Assembly (NCBI GenBank): GCA_017860085.1
Contig: JAFNAJ010000201.1
Span: 1-5,504, forward strand
DNA length: 5,504 nt
Origin: Acidobacteriota bacterium
GTDB lineage: Bacteria; Acidobacteriota; Vicinamibacteria; Vicinamibacterales; JAFNAJ01
Direction: 5' to 3'
The translations under genes were made by a program, and so were the position numbers. How positions within the stretch are numbered: position 1 is the stretch's first letter; every line of letters begins with the position of its first letter. Below are positions 1 to 5,504 of the stretch, one piece after another. The notes under the pieces were generated by a model. The model was not told the DNA's origin, did no database searches, and was given only the letters and a program-made list of their open reading frames with translations.

Positions 1-59
1 CGCAGGGCGCCCCGTGGCAGAAAGTGAAATCGACTCCGACCCGCCTCAGGGGACGTCTT

Positions 60-458
60 CTAGGGAACGCAGGCGATGGCGTCGATCTCGACCCGCAGGC
101 CCTCACCCGGCAGGGCAGACACCTGCACGGTAGTGCGCGCGGGGCGGTGGTCACCGAACATGCGCTGATAGACGGCGTTCATGCGCGGAAACTCACCCAT
201 GTCCACCAGGAAGACACCACAGCGCAGCACATGCGGCAGACCCGACCCGGCCGCCTCGAGAATGGCGGCGACGTTCTTCAGGCACTGCTCCGTCTGGGCC
301 TCGACATCCGCACCCGCCAAACGCCCCGTCGCCGGGTCGGTCGCCCCCTGGCCCGAGACGAACACCAGGCGGTCGAGGACCATCCCCGGTGAATAGGGTC
401 CGACGGGCTTGGGCAGCCCCTCGGCGTGAACGGATCGTGCGTGCACCGGACGCTCCAT
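60..458 (-). CDS. RidA/YjgF/UK114 family enamine/imine deaminase
   Basis: Small cytoplasmic protein of the RidA family, whose characterised members hydrolyse reactive 2-aminoacrylate-type enamines and imines released by PLP enzymes. The product is about 132 residues, the usual family length. Numbered from an upstream GTG at 464, it shows the N-terminal GPYSPG segment (22-27), the VSGQ strand (36-39), a central helix with a QCLKNVAAIL-like core, and RPARTTV (107-113). R110 matches the catalytic arginine of E. coli RidA. E126 in VEIDAIA matches the conserved glutamate near the C-terminus, so the active site looks intact. Two starts are possible: GTG at 464 with GAGAAG five bases upstream, or ATG at 458 with GAGG (467-464) five bases upstream. 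I prefer the ATG. The start lies about 20 bases after the SulP stop codon, so the two are probably co-transcribed. The subgroup within RidA (classical or Rid1-7) is not resolved, so no symbol is given. Confidence 0.93.
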   Translation of the reverse strand: MERPVHARSVHAEGLPKPVGPYSPGMVLDRLVFVSGQGATDPATGRLAGADVEAQTEQCLKNVAAILEAAGSGLPHVLRCGVFLVDMGEFPRMNAVYQRMFGDHRPARTTVQVSALPGEGLRVEIDAIACVP

Positions 459-482
459 AAGCACCTCGACTTCTCACCACGA

Positions 483-2051
483 CTACCCGTCCGGCCCGAA
501 CGGCAGGCCGGTCAGCCCCGACAACCCCTCAGGCCCGAACACGCGGCTCAAGATGCGCGCGGCGTGCGGCGGCACGTGCCGCACCTCCATCTCCAGCCCC
601 GCATCGACGGTCTCCTGCACGACGCTCTTGAGCGCCATCGCCCCGGTGAAGTCGATGCGTCCCAGTTCCTCGAGATCCAACACGACGCGCACCGCGTCCG
701 GGTGCTCGGCCACCTGGTTCACCAGCGTCTCCTCGAGGCCTGGCGCCGATCCGAAGAACAGCACGCCCTGCGGCTCGAGCGTCAACACGCCCTGGTCGTA
801 GCTCGTCCGGACACCCACCTGCAGTTCGCGCCAGATGTGCACGACGCCCGCCAGCCCGATCCCCACGATGATGGCCTGGTCCACACGCGGCGCCAGCGCC
901 AGCGTCAATCCGAACGTCGTCCACCCAATCGCCGCCTGCGGCACCGACACCCCCCACAGCCTGAGGAGCCCCCGCACCGCCACCAGCTTGACCACCGCGC
1001 CGATGACAATGGCGCCGAGCACCGCCCGCGGCAGCGGAGCCAGCACCCACGCGAACGGCAGGAACGCCAGCACCACCAGGCCGGTGACGGCGCCGCTCCA
1101 CCGCGTCCGCCCGCCCGCCAGGCGGTTGATCGACGTCCGCGAGAACGACCCGCCCACCGGAAAGCCCGCCGACAGGCCCGCCGCCAGGTTCGCCAGACCC
1201 TGGCTCACGAACTCGCGGTCGGGACTCCACCGGCGCCGGTCCTGCATCGCGTACGTCCGCGCAATCGCCGCGGGCTCGGCAAAGCCGACCAAGGCGATCA
1301 CGAGACCCGGCAGGACAAGGCCGGGCAGCGATCCCCACGGCAGCGGCCCGCCCACAAACGGCAGGCCGGTCCGCACGGGCCCCACCACCGGCCCCGAATA
1401 TCCGGCCGCCGCGCTGTAGGCAATCCCGAGCACGACGGCCACCAGCACGCTGGGAAACAGCGCGTGCACCCGGTGCCCGAACAGCACGAGCGCGAGCGTC
1501 AAGAGCGTCAGAACGACGGCGGCCGGTTCCCACCCCGCCGGATGCCACACGGCCCAGGCCGCTCGCGACAGCAGGCCGCCGGCTGGAGCCGCCGCCCCGA
1601 GCGCGCTCGGCAGCTGCGACGCGATGATGAGCAGCGCCGAGGCCGCCGTGAATCCCCTCACGACCGGCTGCGACATCAGGTAGGCCACCCAGCCGAGACG
1701 GGCCAGGCCGAACACCGCGCGCGCCACGCCCACGCACAGCGCGAGCAGCGCGGCCAGGGCGACATAGCGCTCCGACTCCACCGGCGCGATCACCGTGAGC
1801 GCACCAAACGTCAGCAGGCTCGTGAGCGCCACCGGCCCGGTCTGCAAGTAGGGAGACGACGCCGCGAGGGCCGCGGCGATCGGTGGCAGCGTGGCCGCGT
1901 AGAGCCCGTGGATGGGTGGCAGCCCCGCGAGCTCGGCATACGCCAGCGCCTGCGGAACCAGCACGGAGGCCACGCTCACGCCGGCAACGACGTCCCCCAC
2001 CTGCGGGGTGAGCGGATAGTGGCGGGCACGGGCTGCAGTCGACGAGGACAT
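483..2051 (-). CDS. SulP family anion (sulfate-type) permease with C-terminal STAS domain
   Basis: Integral membrane anion transporter of the SulP/SLC26 family, which moves sulfate, bicarbonate or related anions. Numbered from the upstream ATG at 2099 (538 residues), the hallmark VPQALAYAELAGLPPIHGLY lies at 48-67 and is followed by the TGPVAL motif (87-92). Many hydrophobic segments run from about 36 to 420. The second signature covers about 272-331: GFAEPAAIARTYA, then NLAAGLSAGFPVGGSFSRTS, then a GGRTRWSG-like end. A cytoplasmic STAS domain occupies about 430-525, with its phosphorylation-loop equivalent at D483-F-T485-G486. Length and architecture are normal for bacterial SulP. I chose the internal ATG at 2051 (522 residues) because the ATG at 2099 lies inside a promoter-like palindrome and the first 16 residues are not family-like. 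Neither start has a convincing ribosome binding site. It is the first gene of a unit with ridA and is divergent from the molybdoenzyme operon. The transported anion is not proven by sequence. Confidence 0.94.
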   Translation of the reverse strand: MSSSTAARARHYPLTPQVGDVVAGVSVASVLVPQALAYAELAGLPPIHGLYAATLPPIAAALAASSPYLQTGPVALTSLLTFGALTVIAPVESERYVALAALLALCVGVARAVFGLARLGWVAYLMSQPVVRGFTAASALLIIASQLPSALGAAAPAGGLLSRAAWAVWHPAGWEPAAVVLTLLTLALVLFGHRVHALFPSVLVAVVLGIAYSAAAGYSGPVVGPVRTGLPFVGGPLPWGSLPGLVLPGLVIALVGFAEPAAIARTYAMQDRRRWSPDREFVSQGLANLAAGLSAGFPVGGSFSRTSINRLAGGRTRWSGAVTGLVVLAFLPFAWVLAPLPRAVLGAIVIGAVVKLVAVRGLLRLWGVSVPQAAIGWTTFGLTLALAPRVDQAIIVGIGLAGVVHIWRELQVGVRTSYDQGVLTLEPQGVLFFGSAPGLEETLVNQVAEHPDAVRVVLDLEELGRIDFTGAMALKSVVQETVDAGLEMEVRHVPPHAARILSRVFGPEGLSGLTGLPFGPDG

Positions 2052-2079
2052 GAACGCGGGGCCGGGTCTCACGCGCGGC

Positions 2080-2123
2080 TTGACGGCCCGTATATCCATA
2101 CTGGAATATCCGCATGTTCACAA
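2080..2123. promoter_or_regulatory. Candidate overlapping divergent promoters with a palindromic operator-like core
   Basis: This AT-rich island in a GC-rich gap contains the imperfect palindrome ATATCCATACTGGAATAT (2092-2109, one extra base in the right arm). The hexamer ATATCC also occurs as a direct repeat (2092-2097 and 2106-2111). For the plus strand, TTGACG (2080-2085) is followed after 18 bases by GAATAT (2104-2109). For the minus strand, TTGTGA (2123-2118) is followed after 17 bases by TATGGA (2100-2095). The -35 boxes match sigma-70 consensus well to moderately, and the -10 boxes only weakly (3 of 6). The palindrome sits between the two -35 boxes, where one regulator could control both units. 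The promoter and operator roles are inferred, and no regulator family is assigned. Confidence 0.4.
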
Positions 2124-2158
2124 GGCGCGTCGCCGGGAGCGTACGTCCGGGACGCGCC
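2124..2158 (+). other. GC-rich hairpin in the 5' leader of the oxidoreductase operon
   Basis: The arms GGCGCGTC (2124-2131) and GACGCGCC (2151-2158) are perfectly complementary. They extend inward through CCGG (2133-2136) with CCGG (2147-2150) after a single bulged G at 2132. The result is a 12-base-pair stem with a 10-base loop containing the palindrome CGTACG. No T-run follows, so it is not a standard intrinsic terminator. If transcription starts near 2116, it would lie at the very 5' end of a leader of about 140 bases. It could be an mRNA-stabilising or regulatory structure, or a DNA inverted repeat bound by a protein. GC-rich DNA forms such stems by chance more often than balanced DNA. 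Confidence 0.4.
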
Positions 2159-2236
2159 GAGGCCCAACCGCCCGCGGCTGGGCACTCGCCCGAGGCGTGC
2201 CTGAAGATCCGCCCCACGTGAGACGCGGCCCACCGC

Positions 2237-2243
2237 GAGGAGG
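2237..2243 (+). promoter_or_regulatory. Ribosome binding site for the FeS-NrfD fusion gene
   Basis: GAGGAGG lies 10 bases before the ATG at 2254. It fixes this start in an open frame that extends upstream to 2050 and into the divergent SulP gene. The protein from 2254 reaches its first cluster-binding cysteine at residue 25, as expected for this family. Confidence 0.8.
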
Positions 2244-2253
2244 CCATCTGCCC

Positions 2254-3798
2254 ATGCTCGACACACAGGTCGCCGTCCCCGCCGCGCGCGATCCCCGCTG
2301 GGCGAAAGTGATCGACCACGGCATCTGCATCGGCTGCCACGCCTGCTCCACGGCGTGCAAGGCCGAAAACGAGGTGCCGCTGTCAGTGAACCGCACCTAC
2401 GTCAAGTACGTCGACATCGGGCGCTTCCCCCAGGCGCGTCGCGCGTTCCAGGTCACCCGCTGCAACCAATGCCACGACGCCCCCTGCGTGGCCGCCTGCC
2501 CCACGGCCGCCATGTACGCGCGCCCCGACGGCATCGTCGACTTCGACAAGCGGGCGTGCATCGGCTGCAAGGCGTGTATCGCCGCGTGCCCCTACGACGC
2601 CATCTTCATCAACCCCGACGACCACTCGGCCGAGAAGTGCAACTTCTGCGCGCATCGGCTCGAGGTCGGCCTCGAGCCGGCGTGCGTGGTGGTCTGCCCC
2701 ACCCAGGCCATCCTGGTCGGCGACCTGCACGATCCCGACACCGCGGTCGCCACCCTCGTGCAGCGCGGCCCTGTCAACGTGCGACGCCCGGAGAAGGGCA
2801 CGCAGCCCAAGCTCTTCTACCGGGGGGCGCACCAGGCCACGCTCGATCCGCTGGCCGCGCGGCGTCCCGATGGCGGGCTGTTCCTCTGGAGCGAGCAGAC
2901 GATCGGGCCGCACCACGTGGTGTCCGGACACCCCGGGCCTCACAACGCGTCGACCGCAGCGCTGCTCAGCTACGACGTGCCCCACAAGACGCCATGGGAC
3001 TGGCGCGTCAGCCTCTACACGTGGACCAAGGGCATCGCCGCAGGCGCCTACCTCGTGCCCCTGTTGATGGTGGCGTCCGGCGTGACGTCGGCGACGGGCG
3101 CGCTGTGGCAGTGGGTCGCGCCGGTCGTGGCCGGTGCCTTCCTCGCGATCACCGGGATGATCCTGATCGCCGACCTCGAGCACCCCACCCGTTTCTACTA
3201 CCTCTTCACGCGACCGCAGACGCGAAGCTGGCTCGTGCGAGGGTCGTGGGTGATCGGCGGCTACTCGGCCCTCCTGGTGCTGCACTTTCTTGCCAGCCTG
3301 GCCGGAGCCGAGGGACTGCAGCGACGGCTGATGTGGCCGGGATTCCCCCTGAGCATCATGGCCGCGGTCTACACCGCCTACCTCTTCGCACAGGCCCGGG
3401 CACGCGACCTCTGGCAAAGCCCGCTGCTCGCGCCGCACCTGCTCGTGCAGGCCATCATCGCGGGCTCGGCCGTCGTGCTGCTCGCAGCCGTGACCGGGTT
3501 CGCAGACGGTGTGTCGGCTGCAACTGCCCTGACGTGGCTCGGCGCGTCGAGCCTGGCACACCTCGTCGTCGTCGCCGCCGAGACGACGCTCGCCCACCCC
3601 ACCGCGCACGCGCACCTCGCCGTGCACGAGATGACGCGTGGCGCCTTCGCGCGGCCATTCTGGGTCGGTGTTGCGCTGGTGGCCGTCGCCGCGGCCGCGC
3701 CCTGGCTCGGCCCGCTGACGGCTCTGCCCGCGCTGGCGGGCCTGTTCGCCCACGAGCACGCCTACGTGCAGGCCGGCCAGGCCGTGCCGCTCGCATAG
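2254..3798 (+). CDS. Fused [4Fe-4S] ferredoxin subunit and NrfD/PsrC-type quinone-interacting membrane subunit
   Basis: This 514-residue electron-transfer subunit belongs to a complex iron-sulfur molybdoenzyme. Residues 1-160 form a DmsB/PsrB/HybA-like ferredoxin domain with all sixteen cluster cysteines: C25/28/31/35, C70/73/78/82, C102/105/108/112 and C129/132/144/148. This predicts four [4Fe-4S] clusters. A linker rich in Gly, Pro and His (about 160-249) leads to an NrfD-like domain with about eight hydrophobic segments near 259-279, 286-306, 326-349, 360-380, 392-414, 427-447, 469-485 and 487-503. DLEHPTRFYYLF (307-318) followed by SWLVRGSW (325-332) is typical of NrfD/PsrC, which exchanges electrons with quinones and carries no haem. 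There is no signal peptide, so the ferredoxin domain is probably cytoplasmic. The two parts are normally separate genes; here they share one frame with no stop or frameshift. The downstream Mo subunit begins 9 bases later. SoeB plus SoeC is one possible equivalent, but the substrate is unknown. Confidence 0.93.
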   Translation: MLDTQVAVPAARDPRWAKVIDHGICIGCHACSTACKAENEVPLSVNRTYVKYVDIGRFPQARRAFQVTRCNQCHDAPCVAACPTAAMYARPDGIVDFDKRACIGCKACIAACPYDAIFINPDDHSAEKCNFCAHRLEVGLEPACVVVCPTQAILVGDLHDPDTAVATLVQRGPVNVRRPEKGTQPKLFYRGAHQATLDPLAARRPDGGLFLWSEQTIGPHHVVSGHPGPHNASTAALLSYDVPHKTPWDWRVSLYTWTKGIAAGAYLVPLLMVASGVTSATGALWQWVAPVVAGAFLAITGMILIADLEHPTRFYYLFTRPQTRSWLVRGSWVIGGYSALLVLHFLASLAGAEGLQRRLMWPGFPLSIMAAVYTAYLFAQARARDLWQSPLLAPHLLVQAIIAGSAVVLLAAVTGFADGVSAATALTWLGASSLAHLVVVAAETTLAHPTAHAHLAVHEMTRGAFARPFWVGVALVAVAAAAPWLGPLTALPALAGLFAHEHAYVQAGQAVPLA

Positions 3799-3804
3799 GA
3801 GAGG
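3797..3804 (+). promoter_or_regulatory. Ribosome binding site for the molybdopterin oxidoreductase gene
   Basis: AGGAGAGG overlaps the TAG stop (3796-3798) of the preceding gene and ends three bases before the ATG at 3808; its AGGAG core is six bases away. The overlap suggests translational coupling of the two subunits. Confidence 0.75.
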
Positions 3805-3807
3805 CCG

Positions 3808-5504
3808 ATGACGCCGCAGGATCTGAACGCCCGTGTCAGCGCCGCCCGCAGCGAGAGCGAGCGGCGCGGTGAGACGTTCTACCCGGGCGCCAGCCGGGTG
3901 CACCTGGCCGCGTTCCCGCCGAAGGAACGGTGGGACCACTGGGTGGAGCTCGACTCGCGCTCGTGGCCCGATCGCGTCGAACGGCAGTACGCGCTGGTGC
4001 CGACCACGTGCTTCAACTGCGAGTCGGCGTGCGGCCTGCTCGCCTACGTCGACAAGCTCACGCAGCAGGTGCGCAAGTTCGAGGGCAACCCCGAGCACCC
4101 CGGCTCGCGCGGCCGCAACTGCGCCAAGGGCCCGGCCACGCTCAACCAGGTGACCGACCCCGACCGTGTCCTCTTCCCGCTCAAGCGCGCCGGCGCGCGC
4201 GGCGAAGGCAAGTGGGTGCGAGTGTCGTGGGATGACGCGCTCAACGACATCGCGGCGCGCATCCGCACGGCCCTCGTCGAGCACCGGCACAACGAGGTGA
4301 TGTATCACGTCGGCCGTCCCGGCGAGGACGGCTTCACCGAGCGCATCCTTGCGGCGTGGGGCGTGGACGGCCACAACTCCCACACCAACGTGTGCTCGTC
4401 GAACGGGCGCGCCGGCTACCAGTACTGGATGGGCTACGACCGGCCCAGCCCCGACCACGCCAACGCCGACGTCATCCTGCTCGTGTCGTCACACCTCGAG
4501 GCTGGCCACTACTTCAACCCGCACGCGCAGCGCGTGATCGACGCGCGCAAGCGGGGCGCCAAGCTCGTGGTGCTCGACACGCGGTTGTCGAACACGGCCA
4601 CGCACGCCGATCACTGGCTGCCCACGTACCCGGGGTCCGAGGCGGCCGTGCTGCTCTCCATCGCCAATCACCTCATCCAGACGGGCCGCTACCACCGCGA
4701 GTTCGTGCGCCGCTGGTGGAACTGGCAGGAGTACCTGGAGGCCGAGCGCCCCGATCTCCCGGCCACCTTCGACGCGTTCGAGCAGGCGCTCCGCGAGATC
4801 TACCGCGACTTCACGTTCGACTTCGCTGCGCGCGAGTCGGGCATCGCGCCCGACGTCCTCGCCCAGGTCGCCGAGATCGTCGCTGGCGCGGGCACGCGCC
4901 TCGCCACCCACACGTGGCGCAGCGCGGCCGCCGGCAACCTGGGCGGCTGGCAGGTCTCACGCACCCTCTTCCTGCTCAATGCGTTGATGGGCGCCGTGGC
5001 CACGCCGGGCGGCACCTATCCCAACGCGTGGAACAAGTTCGTCCCCAAGCCCATCCACACGCCGCCCCACCCGCACGTGTGGAACGACCTCACGTGGCCC
5101 CTCGAGTACCCGCTCGCGATGAACGAGCTCTCGTTCCTGCTGCCCCACCTGCTCAAGGAGGCGCGCGGACGGCTCGAGGTCTACTTCACGCGGGTCTACA
5201 ACCCGGTGTGGACCAACCCCGACGGCTTCTCGTGGATCGAGATGCTCACCGACGAGCAGCTCGTGGGACTGCACGTGGCCCTCACCCCCACATGGAGCGA
5301 GACGGCGTACTTCGCCGACTACGTGCTCCCCATGGGCCTCGGGTCCGAGCGTCACGACATGCACTCGTACGAGACCCACGACAGCCAGTGGATCGGGTTC
5401 CGCCAACCAGTCCTCCGCGCATTCCGCGAACGCACGGGACATGCCGTGCACGATACGCGCGAGACGAACCCGGGCGAGGTGTGGGAGGAGAACGAGTTCT
5501 GGAT
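3808..5504 (+). CDS. Molybdopterin-dependent oxidoreductase, DMSO-reductase superfamily catalytic subunit (3' end outside window)
   Basis: Catalytic subunit of a membrane-linked molybdo- or tungstoenzyme. The frame is open from ATG 3808 to the window edge, giving 565 residues. An N-terminal [4Fe-4S] site is formed by C68-x2-C71-x3-C75-x29-C105, the last in the motif RNCAKGPAT. There follow VRVSWDDALNDIA (the usual entry to the cofactor fold), HTNVCSSNGRAG with C196 as the likely metal-ligand cysteine, and HANADVILLVSSHLEAGHYF. KLVVLDTRLSNTATHADHWL and PGSEAAVLLSIANHLI are typical bis-MGD-binding landmarks. Later segments include GGTYPNAWNK and TPTWSETAYFADYVLP. The N-terminus is polar and charged, with no twin-arginine signal, so the enzyme is probably cytoplasmic. 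It follows the FeS-NrfD fusion by 9 bases, so the pair likely forms one complex. SoeA-like sulfite oxidation is one possibility because it shares this topology. Polysulfide, thiosulfate or arsenic chemistry is less consistent with the missing Tat signal. The C-terminal cofactor-binding domain is not visible. Confidence 0.92.
   Translation, partial: MTPQDLNARVSAARSESERRGETFYPGASRVHLAAFPPKERWDHWVELDSRSWPDRVERQYALVPTTCFNCESACGLLAYVDKLTQQVRKFEGNPEHPGSRGRNCAKGPATLNQVTDPDRVLFPLKRAGARGEGKWVRVSWDDALNDIAARIRTALVEHRHNEVMYHVGRPGEDGFTERILAAWGVDGHNSHTNVCSSNGRAGYQYWMGYDRPSPDHANADVILLVSSHLEAGHYFNPHAQRVIDARKRGAKLVVLDTRLSNTATHADHWLPTYPGSEAAVLLSIANHLIQTGRYHREFVRRWWNWQEYLEAERPDLPATFDAFEQALREIYRDFTFDFAARESGIAPDVLAQVAEIVAGAGTRLATHTWRSAAAGNLGGWQVSRTLFLLNALMGAVATPGGTYPNAWNKFVPKPIHTPPHPHVWNDLTWPLEYPLAMNELSFLLPHLLKEARGRLEVYFTRVYNPVWTNPDGFSWIEMLTDEQLVGLHVALTPTWSETAYFADYVLPMGLGSERHDMHSYETHDSQWIGFRQPVLRAFRERTGHAVHDTRETNPGEVWEENEFW

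Noticed and set aside
1..59. Possible terminator or the end of another gene downstream of ridA
   Set aside because: Only the short palindrome GGGCGCCC (5-12) is present and there is no T-run. Short open stretches at the edge have no recognisable protein features, so nothing can be supported.
642..653. STAS phosphorylation-loop variant (Asp-Phe-Thr-Gly) as an unusual SulP feature
   Set aside because: SulP STAS domains vary at this loop and a Thr or Ser after the Asp is common, so it is not remarkable by itself.
2162..2201. Further small inverted repeats (GCCCA/TGGGC and GGCAC/GTGCC)
   Set aside because: Five-base arms with unpaired interiors are expected by chance in sequence this GC-rich.
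426..2204. A 592-residue open frame on the plus strand antisense to SulP
   Set aside because: The translation is rich in Arg, His, Pro and Gln with no recognisable domain. It mirrors the codon structure of the well-supported SulP gene, as expected for a high-GC shadow frame.
2050..2253. N-terminal extension of the FeS-NrfD frame upstream of 2254
   Set aside because: It would run through the divergent promoter region and into the SulP start. The extra 68 residues are low-quality Arg/Pro-rich sequence, and a strong ribosome binding site marks 2254.
529..2340. A 603-residue minus-strand frame overlapping SulP in another frame
   Set aside because: It is dominated by Arg, Gly and Ala and has no domain, while SulP in the alternate frame carries complete family signatures.
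2355..3872. A 505-residue plus-strand frame overlapping the FeS-NrfD gene
   Set aside because: It is a +2 shadow full of Arg/Pro/Ala. The other frame holds all sixteen cluster cysteines and the membrane segments.
3850..3880. Arg-Arg pair at residues 19-20 of the molybdoenzyme as a Tat signal
   Set aside because: It sits in the context SESERRGETF, without the S/T-R-R-x-F-L-K pattern, and is followed by polar residues with no hydrophobic stretch or cleavage site.
2383..4458. A 691-residue open frame on the minus strand across both oxidoreductase genes
   Set aside because: It spans the junction of two clearly real plus-strand genes, has a biased Arg/Gly/Val/His composition and shows no family motif.

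Overview
The window is very GC-rich and densely coding, and every recognisable gene follows a strong GC-at-third-position pattern. That fits a high-GC environmental bacterium such as an Acidobacteriota, Rokubacteria/Methylomirabilota or Proteobacteria member. Nothing in the sequence fixes the phylum, so this is only an impression. No RNA gene, insertion sequence, CRISPR array or phage gene is visible.

There are two divergent transcription units. On the minus strand, a SulP-family anion permease with a C-terminal STAS domain (483-2051, possibly starting at 2099) is followed about 20 bases later by a RidA-family enamine/imine deaminase (60-458). On the plus strand, the first gene (2254-3798) encodes one polypeptide that fuses a four-cluster [4Fe-4S] electron-transfer subunit (DmsB/PsrB/HybA type) to an NrfD/PsrC-type quinone-interacting membrane subunit. 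It is followed after 9 bases by a molybdopterin oxidoreductase of the DMSO-reductase superfamily (3808 to beyond the window end). This last gene is truncated only by the window edge; 565 residues are visible.

The plus-strand pair reads as a complex iron-sulfur molybdoenzyme. The catalytic subunit would exchange electrons with the sixteen-cysteine ferredoxin domain, which passes them to or from the quinone pool through the NrfD domain. Neither protein has a Tat or Sec signal at its N-terminus, so the catalytic side is probably cytoplasmic. This topology matches the sulfite-oxidising SoeABC type and differs from the Tat-exported PsrABC, PhsABC, TtrABC and Arr/Arx enzymes. A neighbouring sulfate-type permease would suit a cytoplasmic sulfur-oxyanion enzyme, but the substrate cannot be read from this sequence and no gene symbol is assigned.

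The gene-free gap between the divergent units (about 2052-2253) holds an AT-rich island with an imperfect palindrome and a direct repeat (2092-2111). The island lies between plausible overlapping divergent promoters. A strong GC-rich hairpin (2124-2158) would lie near the 5' end of the oxidoreductase mRNA. These are the least explained elements of the window.
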